A stretch of DNA of 46,722 nt from a virus. Numbering within the stretch: the first letter of the stretch is position 1; each line of letters opens with the position of its first letter. The notes beneath the pieces were generated by a model. It saw only the letters and a program-made list of their open reading frames with translations. It made no database searches and was not told the DNA's origin. Positions 34,201 through 37,350 of this stretch are shown here, one piece after another. A program made the translations under genes and the position numbers. The DNA lies in IMG/VR virus record IMGVR_UViG_3300034789_000199, positions 1 to 46,722 of that record. One strand, 5' to 3'.

Positions 34201-37200
34201 GAGTTATTGATTGATTCTTCATCTGATTTACCTTTATTAAGGTCAACAGACATCAAAATGTTACCTTGAGGTGAATTAGGTGCAGGAGCAGATATTTGAT
34301 ATGAGAATACAGTAGCACTAATACGAGAAGTTACAGAAAACGTACCGTTAAATATCGTTGGGTTTGCACCATAGATTGTTACAGAGTCACCAACAAGAAG
34401 ACCGTGATTATTTGTAGTGTAAACAGTTGCAGTCTGGTTATTAAGACCACCTGGTTCAATATTGTTTACAGAGATTAATTTTTTAACATTATATAACCAA
34501 GATGTAACTCTCTGATCTGTAGATGAAGAACCAAGAGATGCTACGTTTAATTTGTCACTAGGAAGATAATATGAACCAGTATCAGTAAGAACTGTTCCTG
34601 TTGCTTCAGCAATACCAAGAACACGTAATTTTACTTCAGTATCTAGTCCTCTATTGATATAACAGAAAATATCAGAGTAAATTGGAGTACCAGAATCCCA
34701 ATCTTCTACAATACCATTTTTAGAACGTGTACACTCAATAAACTGGTTTAATGATTTTTCTTTATATTGTATTCTTTCACTATCACCCATAATGATGATA
34801 CCGTTTCTTTCTGGCCACCCAATAGTAGAGTCAACAGTTATAATAGACTCAGTTGTCGTTAGTGGTTCTACAAGAGTGGTTTTATAAGGTATTGAGAACT
34901 TACCTTCTAAAGTTTCCTCAGATATTGATAATTCATAGATTGTTCTATCACCAGTGTTGATTGCAATAACGTTTTCAACTAAACATACAGCATTTCCAAC
35001 AGTTGTATCTACAGCATCTGCATATTGGAATAATTGAGAGTCTAAAATATCAACTGGATTACCACTTATCAATTCAACACGAATAATAGTGTCAACAGAC
35101 CAAGTTGCAGCAGATGGTTTGATTAATTCATCTTTTGGATATGAAACATCAACATTTTCAGAGAATAATATTTTAAATAAGTATTCTGTAGCAGTTTTTG
35201 TACCTTTAGAGACATAAAAGTCTTTAATTGTCTTAACAATCTGTGGAGCGTTGATTGTAGTGTAATCAATATCAGCATCAGGTAAGAATTGATTTACAAA
35301 ACGTTCATATAGTGTTTTTGCAAATAAAGAATCTAAATTTTCTATAGAAGTTCCAACTTCGTGTGAAGATTGAATACTTTGTGCTTCATTAGTAAATACT
35401 TGGTTTCCTCTAATATCATATGAAGAAACACCAGAAACTCCTCTTTTACAATTCTTAAATTGTGATGGTTGATATTCAGAACCGTGTGAATGAACTGTAA
35501 AACCAGTTATTTCTTGAAATCCAACATCACAAGACGCTGCTGCTGCTTTTGGACTTGCGATAAAGACTTGTGGAGGTTCAGTATCAGAATATCCATCACC
35601 AAAACTTGTTATATTAATATCAGTAATTTCACCATTGAATATTGTTGCAACAGCAGTTGCTCCAGTTCCACCTATTGCTTCACCAGATAAATTCTTTCTA
35701 TTATCAACAATATAAACAGATGGTGCATCATTGTAACCAGATCCACCAGTTAAAAGTTGAATATCAGTTAATTTACCACCAGATACCTTAACATCAAGTA
35801 TTTGAGCACCTATAGGATCAATAATACGACATCTAGGAGGAGTTACATATCCTCTACCAGGAGAAATCATTTCAATCCTGTCTACTCTGCTCTGATCATC
35901 TAAAACTGCTATGGCAGATGCTCTAATACCAATAGGATCAACAGGAGCATCAATATAGACTTCTGGAGCAGTTGTATAATGTAATCCTTTAGTTAATACT
36001 TGGATAGATCCATCAACTACCTTTCCTTCCGAGTCAATTTGAGCATCACTAATAGTTGCACCTGCTGCATTTGTAAAACTAATGGATGGAATAGTGTCAT
36101 ATCCAGATCCAGATGATTGTACGTTAATTCCTGTGACTTGACCAGTAGCATCATCAACAGTTACAGTTGCTTTTGCTATAGAACCAGAAGGATCTGCGGG
36201 TGTATCAAATACAACTACAGGAGGGTTAGCAGAAGTATAACCTTGACCACCATCAATTAATTGTACATTCTTAATACCATTTACAAGTGCTTCAGCAGTC
36301 GCTTCTTTACCAGTTACACCTTCTGGAGTAAGAATAGTTACTTTTGGTGTGAAATTAATTCTATAATCTTGACCACCATTTTTTACAATTAAATCTGTAA
36401 CTTTATTATCACTAACTCTAGCAATAGCAGAAGCACCTTTACCAAATTGAGGTGCAATTAGTTCAACAGACCTTACAGTAATCTTATCATTTAAAGATAC
36501 TGCTTTTTTTAGTATTAAATGATCATTATAAACTGTGTAGTCAGTAAATGGTTCTTGAACCACTCCATTTACAGCAATCAAACAAGATACTGTAGATAAA
36601 GGTGTATATACAACAGTGTTTAACCTTAATGGAAGTATTTTTGCACCTACAAGGTCGTCAGTTATATTAATTACATCTAAAACTCTAACAGGAACACTTG
36701 TATAACCTATAAGATATTCAATCTTAGTTACTGTAGTTGATCCTGCAAGGTTTGCAGGAGGAGTTTGGAATCTAATGTTTGATCCATCAAGAAAATAATC
36801 AACATTAGGTTCTAACTGCAAACCATTTATTATAACACGTAAATACTCAACAGAACTTGGTGTAATTGGAGTTCCAAGTAGTTTTAATTGGAAACTTGTT
36901 TCAGTTCCATCAAATAGAGGTCTTATATTTTCTAACTCTTGTATTTTCTTATCAAATTCTAACTTATTGACACCTGGAGTAAATACAACCTCTGGTGATT
37001 TAGTTGTTTCTTCATAAAAAATAATTTCATTATCAATCTTTATTGTTCCATCTTTCTCAAGAAAATTATCAACAGTTTCTACAGTAATATTTTGATCAGT
37101 AGCACCTATGCGATCTAAAACAATAGATGATGAAGAAATAAAGTTAGGATCATATTCGTCACTTGAAATATCTGTATAACTTAAAATATTGTTTAAAATA

Positions 37201-37331
37201 TCATACGGTTTACCACTTTTCTCCTGTGACTTGTAGTATTGTACTAGCAAGTCTACAAAAGACTGATCCTCTTCTTTTATAAACGCAGGGATCTGGTCCT
37301 GTAACCGTTGGGATACCTTAACTGACTTCAT
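16245..37331 (-). CDS. 7: Giant gp7-like baseplate wedge protein with many inserted domains, 7028 aa
   Basis: One uninterrupted 21-kb frame between gp6 and the YHYH gene, the position of T4 gene 7. The gp7 relationship rests on two motifs: FYVSKGTKTATEYLFKILFS from residue 705 (T4 FYSTKGIEASYKFLFKVLYN, recalled) and HPVGF at 3501-3505 after a SYVIKSQTPINEWRKSIL helix (T4 ...VIRFVHPVGF). Other contents in order: GxGY repeats (about 270-620 and 1080-1350), a YHYH domain (about 1030-1560, interrupted by the second repeat block), an EF-hand loop DTNRDGVISTEE (1618-1629), a probable beta-propeller (about 1835-2225), LamG-like domains (about 2230-2450 and 4345-4515), six helical repeats (about 3900-5140), five tandem 60-85-residue repeats (about 5170-5560), NGxxQxPG modules and a C-terminal Ig-like domain holding a nested cupredoxin. 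No signal peptide or catalytic triad is seen. The start at 37331 follows gp6 by 19 nt. Confidence 0.85.
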   Translation of the reverse strand: MKSVKVSQRLQDQIPAFIKEEDQSFVDLLVQYYKSQEKSGKPYDILNNILSYTDISSDEYDPNFISSSSIVLDRIGATDQNITVETVDNFLEKDGTIKIDNEIIFYEETTKSPEVVFTPGVNKLEFDKKIQELENIRPLFDGTETSFQLKLLGTPITPSSVEYLRVIINGLQLEPNVDYFLDGSNIRFQTPPANLAGSTTVTKIEYLIGYTSVPVRVLDVINITDDLVGAKILPLRLNTVVYTPLSTVSCLIAVNGVVQEPFTDYTVYNDHLILKKAVSLNDKITVRSVELIAPQFGKGASAIARVSDNKVTDLIVKNGGQDYRINFTPKVTILTPEGVTGKEATAEALVNGIKNVQLIDGGQGYTSANPPVVVFDTPADPSGSIAKATVTVDDATGQVTGINVQSSGSGYDTIPSISFTNAAGATISDAQIDSEGKVVDGSIQVLTKGLHYTTAPEVYIDAPVDPIGIRASAIAVLDDQSRVDRIEMISPGRGYVTPPRCRIIDPIGAQILDVKVSGGKLTDIQLLTGGSGYNDAPSVYIVDNRKNLSGEAIGGTGATAVATIFNGEITDINITSFGDGYSDTEPPQVFIASPKAAAASCDVGFQEITGFTVHSHGSEYQPSQFKNCKRGVSGVSSYDIRGNQVFTNEAQSIQSSHEVGTSIENLDSLFAKTLYERFVNQFLPDADIDYTTINAPQIVKTIKDFYVSKGTKTATEYLFKILFSENVDVSYPKDELIKPSAATWSVDTIIRVELISGNPVDILDSQLFQYADAVDTTVGNAVCLVENVIAINTGDRTIYELSISEETLEGKFSIPYKTTLVEPLTTTESIITVDSTIGWPERNGIIIMGDSERIQYKEKSLNQFIECTRSKNGIVEDWDSGTPIYSDIFCYINRGLDTEVKLRVLGIAEATGTVLTDTGSYYLPSDKLNVASLGSSSTDQRVTSWLYNVKKLISVNNIEPGGLNNQTATVYTTNNHGLLVGDSVTIYGANPTIFNGTFSVTSRISATVFSYQISAPAPNSPQGNILMSVDLNKGKSDEESINNSIAQFTTNVQNTFFNSNYSYIATTGIPNYKVGPFIGSALLPGNQRKLSRFPRIVDTVSRRDDLSFGPIGCWVNGVAVWSYKSQIKTKFGGITSFDIVDAGEGYDAASKPLIEISGGGGSGAAASVVVNGSLFNVDVTAGGSGYTSSPLVSIVGGGGFGATATAVITNGVVSKVLVETPGQGYTSAPTVSISGGNGTGATATAEVRGPIQSISVDTAGSSYTTAPNIKLNSGEGAVAQPIIINGRIVSIAIINSGSGYTSPPNVIINGDGYGAIAKATIGTFGEDKGRVLSITVENRGIGYSTGLTTIRCESIGQGASFTANVFEWTQNLETELSGLMDPSRGYVFAGYNTQYGGEYAHLSDPKQLRYVLGDNVFKDPSSGNLRELSAGLRHSPIIGWAFDGNPIYGPYGYIDAADQSSGIKRCVSSYRVKPALLFDSATNPNPVRADGPLLSDKPAGTYIEDYEYVFQAGDLDQYNGRYCKTPEYPEGTYAYFVSIDASEAGLPVFPYVCGPQLYSRPDEWNYSQDAVQTNIPLDVVRFRDPYEDVDIDIQRTPNQDTDTLVTEIGDEFIFEIEDTNRDGVISTEEENELNYISEEPVLQLFDYYPSVSTRSQVDIEIDTTTKFEDAKISGFVVENPGISYKVNDKLFFDDTGTGGYGASAKVNAVKGIDVSQYTSSMVNDSPLAKITTTGEHDLRVNDEIIVDSIPIIDQTNKTFRVKVVSGVETVNISQQGLGYNDDIPPTYEIVTGTGQDFKLELVQLESGAVNTVNIINSGSEYTPSNPPEVRVSHPQRYKKANYALTLLDESSGIEKIVKLKDIVTADDRTFYVVGEADDVDGDSAGLLAKFNSDGRLLWTRTMAPLQPAAGDKRCVFNRIYLENTSPHSIYVVGETIPNNVNLSYNPDLVVAKYTSGFDAQNNPTAVPVWQREIAGISGSSRRDYISSLTIDDNGQIYVGGTTDTNSPNPDDMWIALLDEQGAIKEKRKICTASGSEQLTDLKFTSDNTCIFVGVNDPAGTSEIIIGETNYDNVTINVSWSRQFGNTGYRFSNPKITIDDYGSRYVTATAYQISNTKNTGVLYMKFAPSDYKTPSVVKLLSPTGVFEDIQSTGVKFDIFGNIDVGAYVKYAFNDHRAIIFKISWNTSNILTAASVKQVSGIGFQPTTISNDNSGDTIIAGNKIESNELAILNFESTITGDETYNNTLTAGWSVDPTLDTSKWKYGAQSANISAAANRLSLDWGADVATNYTIEAWIAIGQAQYNAQSSTPNIFDVAPTTGDNAVVELEGDATSPDFGKVRLKLGSNTYLSTTTTNWTTFNNEAFIHVALVKSTPGVGTYVYKVFINGVEQIDVTSTTIDTQLKSILLFGKSSPVVASSIGGWVDNISVSGIAKYSDTFTPAQAVGSNKTVSAFCYKLDREQTKTGTYTLNTVQTGMQIQVAAAVNDFTFNTQVITSGDWTLGPAGLQILDYADVVSNNVEGTYSFTSTDQIYETRTATIPTPLGRKLLLSTTVIPKFYIRDAIYQSIDTVKTVTFNQTANFTKGSILQQYSVIGGQDVVSAYGTIVNVRGAQGQVDIGNIIGNFDTTKKLKSTANDVNLINQTFLVETTIPQWFTNFSYTTGDEVYNAGKIYTAGSTGVSGASAPIHTIGTVTDGNINWVYTRDAGSFNIDLANTSYSSGTLNQFGSWRPFVATDYSIRIEAVYEGSAFIKGDNIDADAVGLSATFDATGKIITISGLVGVKKFHLTSNLDKDIIPTGALAFTDLVFCVSTSRHNFTQNEIIFVEGFTTTEYGGSFFVEEVLDSRRFLYRLRSTAVQDPSFTSSTIASVNIYAKHPQLLFVRKHQYIFDLDDPSNFGYYMSFSKDNQYKLEYPFVNIVREGIPGLTDQTSPKPLVKFIVDEDVTNISYYFDPSRTLPSNSPVGEASFIDVIETPYKGTFNINQILSDTEFTFPLLVEPEKTTAPLGTTETGLTRASYSTTSLKAIGPIASIKLVNPGGFYQKLPIVTDISSDREIEKIRIISGGTEYINGIYYNVPIAGDGEGGLCNITVADDGELTGVITAVELTSPGKGYTTASIDIDTIPGILGSLLQGSGGQLDVVIPAEGSGASVFLQGTSIGKIKKLKNNEFGFGYSHDYTLRPEITFPVNLQLFNTAILSEIKVTDPGSGYTSIPRVVIEGGGGSGAEAEAIVKNNRLSEIIIKNPGSGYSSEPSVTLKSEFNYVVNLDLGYLQFNFPHGITTGAAVQLRAEDLGSTVGVLPKPSSAGLVSLSSTTTYYAIAGEANSLEADQLRIALTQVDAESGNFITFLTQGDGRQILLTEVFGGQATAIVQTSRFLKGELVYQGSSLETATATGYVSDNEGWQIGPRILKLENYNGNWTVGERVTAQVSRASGLIDNLSIARGTLNIDSMTTTTGQFIDDIGKPSEIVQKIQDSYFYQNFSYVIKSQTPINEWRKSILETNHPVGFNMFGELALAAGKDISGRKVVSDLVKEVNIFSATNINQITSFANSQPIYTEFNNTEVLFRQRRLTNSEEILTSIVKKLDNIDNDFNGVKTQFPLTVEGESVTATDDQLLILINGVAQSPGTAFTTSGPSVVFSEPPKAPSRIKFRNLTFSQINIIRYTFSTTSGIFPQTGKPVRSLQNEGTATVIDSGVDYIDVIDVEGTFQIGDNVLASSSGFDGTLSAVTGLTSKTIYEQGERITNLQGDFAIIEENNLRDGVVDARLVVSRTSGTSEFETGDFNIKFNDTIYSAASKIAARVTVIAPYTDDVSQQIIDTVDLSPPSSFFGLIFQRVPSITYPNTILDNISETVINPEELYEEGTANNQDFLDFEEVRNQEIRYNYLSGSQFAAGDSIRNKQIYYDNASLVGVDDQRSFDAAVLIRKNARFIAEEAVGLMKAFFPSFVVPSLGGDRDCEDDIVDILNIVAYQLEVDGNSEIWDAASTYVQGNAIYHVDGEVAQTIYAFNKARDLAIQCIRNEVINTTTTNLPQYRDPTITEEFAVISNSHGDARDLILANKWFIAYEALHYAKTQNPGYNVSGGDVHCLSDIVDVLEAMVYNLAHGGNNFVYKATKKTLQYGVTSGDRDTIVDAFTKARDIAIEVMRNNAWTKAGSHNWNQVTDTSITADPANPTCQAVASAITTLMNILITNLGSTASPGTVAAFEAAVTETAPSGAYAGYTNSCVNQANAITSYMRIITDTLEDPTGGTPATYQWAITNVPRVLPPYAFVDGETLRCAKHAYRDKSSGGFFVFGDTVRAVTSGATYDVIGSNAGNKWIFSKQISGVLQAGEYITNSKLTYANVSQDKLTFKTDSGSLRFTGSGSYATFPSSNAVLFGDGADAATGDYTMELWIRPASVTGTQRLIDLRESSSDTKLGILMSGQSLRLSIGASDVITVSSAITTINNWYHIAVSRSTSVTKLFVNGQQMGTYTDTNNYNANSKITVGAGWNNGNPFNGWIDNLIIRKGISQYNSSFTPPIIFNDSTDVSFALLGEAPFPMEQSAVYATYVNHIISTATADEVELWRSELTTEGVDLSREEYRICAEVIRKNIDYIAEEAVGRLKYRYPDFVIPGDGGMSGYGSNVCLRDTKSYIIPAIIDDLISGGNFQTTIVGRAYIEGSGALQHIGGEQLQSIYTWREVAKLCIDVITLDEADLEGTYSTKVRVPNYFASPASSQIQTDIMTLVDDLLDVIGPTGHRFRDGADLIYFNRKAIADEAVYYIENKYQVQVGFSTVNKLTIPNRAKCVRDIRDHILPAIAGDLVTGGNFETQAMIDSYLDNETNINYIEDELLAMIDAIEYAKKLAQKAIQGLLIGRNENPAQVAADFSDYYQMLYTDESVYRDDTITIDPKAYTGSDRDLDAANLLQQNAKTIAGEAVDILTKTSFAQSKKFRVPGGKVNCEDDIVDIIESVAHDLRFGGNSETYDAAALYLNTDLALSHVTNQSDETIYAFKLARDMSILTIRNRLGFTPYESEAATGGLGQAIQRPDYYNNATTNGYYDAANEIENNIRFIATTAVGRGMSQYPNLAFSGGYNYQSCVDDVVDLLEALVFNLKHGGNNRMWYSSEFYITVGNAIQHISNQAAEVKYIFEQARDIAIQIMRQQIVTINGVTEGSAIYDSSITIDGTNTTVGNLTPTNVEYFPTTGNLRLTVNGHNLTTSDSIQLAQNSLTFTCDFDGNATNHTYPRPLDPSSGALLPVTAFTTNTFTVNVGTTANGTHDVTDAIYEEATGNLFLDIGTNNLNVGRHIKFSQDYAITFTCTKDGNTTNHAYPRPTDYASGKSLEVLEISDSAFTATGATYSPTTGAMTLTVPQHGFSNGDQIRLVNNSLNFTCTMDNNYSVHSYPRASDPASNQYLTISNVATNTFDVNVGSTNTLNYTPSNVVYSPTTGDMVITIGNHSLVPGSHIKIADNSLIFTCLEDNNATEHSYPRTTTTIHQSTAAVYEPTTGMMQLTVPQHGFANGDQIKIATDSLTFTCGQDNNQTNHTYPRATDPAANSWLEISDVTANTFKVQVLLSTGIPSTNTTPHTYVSSATNNITWKKDRAYDVPLEVKAVGQTTITVNVLASGRIPSTNVTTHTFVNAATNAISAGGNYTHTFISAAPGGVRFKNGRIKVNVNPAPTNEQYPHTFVSAVSGAVSYGGNHPHNFVSANTNAITFIIGGGGVRCVNEAASITTLMGIPINLFDSSNTSNPTAYLNGITRTLPLEWPLTGERAIRRDVSITYDSAGNGNCTTQSSAINTLWEILINTIDTAAQGNGSHLATITRTAPVTNNTVYKGGTCYDVTSAAHVLFKTLLHGLGSGTEMYKQSARLLIYNDTYTRLESYEKTLNQYPGYAGDASFAEPIQKAIVYDFITNGNARTLQLVNSWFDADGNFVAYPTLFRTRLLYHARMIKELMDHILKGTAPDPGVNANQPLYSLDGTNPDRELRPTATASHKLHQLFHLILTALQYSQFPTTYLRTQFDAGVAVYDGVINVANNFEPYDRVAYIVLGSNIPELDGTTYYVHPNSTSNKIVLTEYIDGEPIYLSPGLASQLHTLAVEVDPGVDRVPTTYGTRDVPTPIKAGFNLADVIYGGTSGATAQIVRMEDNLADIMYQAKYMTCNTFSAQGGGTGIKIQNGETVVVQGATQNTGKVLATDNETYIKLIDYNGTFTAGDTIEGVTSGGTCTFADEHDRLLVNFRQGEFIATDKFFSTDTGSKATALIVRNNNGALIDNQSGRITYDITTVTGEFKPQDVIYGSVTDQIIEIESFVTLPNFGEYVHGRQITRLTYVQLITDTGVTDTFNVGDVLQVQSGGISIGWTVTVTEIDTNNNYVFVANETGTPEGVTISDIASNSQYQLAKVPVGTLFPSVYTGVAAVTITDTTAYGKIAKITQFGTRAVLHLEGTSGTFQKNSQIIGDNGFKGACSSARSLRGRVRRFFRGFDGVQKAFKLTQGNGTQYFPDPAGHMMIFVNGILQPPGADYAFTAFSDNIQFTEAPAIGSTFHGVYKGKLRQLDDISFDFDSLRNSFNLKLNGVFYSLTLTDGVQSNTILPENNIICQLNGVIQEPGIGFEIVGSRIIFSEVPRAGSTFVAFSYVGSDVDVIAATVVPPIEAGDELIIDGEEETRTVALIESSNSLITFEYGGAVKGRNASALAEIEKGRITNAILTNSGDGYSTRPQVDVISSTGFGGRIKALVGVARIDVKNAGQGYSLPTIVANTTVADDFLGPTGPALNGGIDIYDPNFIPVTGGTGVIENFITITESPRNITVNQGQTATFQVAAKVTISNVVAYQINVADKSVNHPYYGQGSGKGYNFTGGQFNSSTEAPTLVFVRGATYQFNQNDVTNATHALYFSEDATAYGGNSRYETGVVYRLNGNQVADYATYAAGFNAATTRSVSITVAADAPATLNYVCGNHQYMGSAINVNNGTLSYQWQKKDYGTSSWNNITGAISSTYTTAATTQADTNDEYRVGITSNGAIPVLSTAAVLTVNIGATTLSSFTPTQIFDDD
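16275..17010 (-). other. C-terminal Ig-like domain with nested cupredoxin in the 7028-aa protein
   Basis: An Ig-like strand pattern begins with ITESPRNITVNQGQTATFQV and resumes with GTLSYQWQKKDYGTSSWNNI and EYRVGITSNG. Between them (about 16490-16920) lies a cupredoxin-like segment: a conserved N-terminal strand region, FVRGATYQFNQNDVTNATHA (H6868) and YVCGNHQYMGSAI (C6932, H6935, M6938). All four type 1 copper ligands are present with C-x2-H-x2-M spacing. The Ig half preceding the insert is short, so the nesting is an interpretation from sequence pattern. Confidence 0.65.
20235..20640 (-). repeat. Short His-containing repeats (HTFVSA type)
   Basis: Five degenerate copies of a (P/T)H(T/N)(F/Y)(V/I)(S/N)(A/S) unit followed by a short loop with AI/GV and GGN are encoded here: PHTYVSS, THTFVNA, THTFISA, PHTFVSA and PHNFVSA. 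They follow the five 60-85-residue repeats, and the last of those ends in the first of these units. Confidence 0.6.
20660..21822 (-). repeat. Five tandem repeats of about 60-85 aa in the 7028-aa protein
   Basis: Copies begin near 21820, 21555, 21332, 21078 and 20905. Each has Y(x)3TG(x)M(x)LT(V/I)xxHxL/F, a GDxIKIAxxSLxFTC strand, D(x)N(x)2(x)HxYPR, then DP(A/S)(x)L(x)I and NTFxVxV. The FTC cysteine, the following Asp and the H-x-YPR histidine occur in all five copies; copy 4 lacks the last third. Confidence 0.8.
21910..25610 (-). repeat. Six divergent helical repeats of about 110 aa in the 7028-aa protein
   Basis: Units lie at about 25275-25610, 24900-25200, 23255-23620, 22790-23130, 22325-22660 and 21910-22235. 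The shared plan is N(x)2FIAxEAV, a YPxFxxPGG loop, C(x)DDIVDI(x)E(x)2(x)L(x)2GGN, a Tyr/Ala helix, H(x)n, then TIYAFxxARDLAIxxIRN. A LamG-like domain (about 23790-24290) separates units 2 and 3. A more decayed relative lies at about 19540-19800. I recall this repeat from large structural proteins of marine myoviruses. Confidence 0.7.
23790..24290 (-). other. LamG-like (concanavalin fold) domain in the 7028-aa protein
   Basis: The segment reads SGSLRFTGSGSYATFPSS, YTMELWIRP, WYHIAVSRSTSVTKLFVNGQ and FNGWIDNLIIRKGISQY, the strand order typical of LamG/concanavalin-like jelly rolls that often bind glycans. A second, more diverged copy is encoded at about 29990-30640 (YTIEAWIAIG, FIHVALVKSTP, VFINGVEQI, GWVDNISVSGIAKY). 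Confidence 0.7.
30660..31825 (-). other. Probable beta-propeller region in the 7028-aa protein
   Basis: Repeated blade-like segments are seen: DRTFYVVGEADD with GLLAKFNSDGRLLWTRT, HSIYVVGETIPNN with DLVVAKYTSG and VPVWQREI, GQIYVGGTTD with MWIALLDEQG, and CIFVGVND. The pattern (x-VVG-x-T, hydrophobic-A-K-hydrophobic-D, W) is that of SBBP/quinoprotein-like propellers. The blade count was not established. Confidence 0.55.
32445..32480 (-). other. EF-hand-type calcium-binding loop in the 7028-aa protein
   Basis: Residues 1618-1629 are DTNRDGVISTEE, matching the canonical loop D-x-(D/N)-x-D-G-x-I-x-x-x-E at every key position. Predicted helices flank it only partly, so it may be a dockerin-like single loop that stabilises a domain junction. 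Confidence 0.65.
32650..34005 (-). other. YHYH domain with internal GxGY repeats in the 7028-aa protein
   Basis: The family start IGCWVNGVAVWSYKS is followed by six or more GxGY modules, then the rest of the domain: HSPIIGWAFDGNPIYGPYGY, DYEYVFQAGDLDQYNGRYC and TPEYPEGTYAYFV. The YHYH element itself is replaced (GGEYAHL). The repeat block thus appears inserted inside the domain. Confidence 0.7.
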
Positions 37332-37350
37332 CTCTTATTATTTTTGGTGC

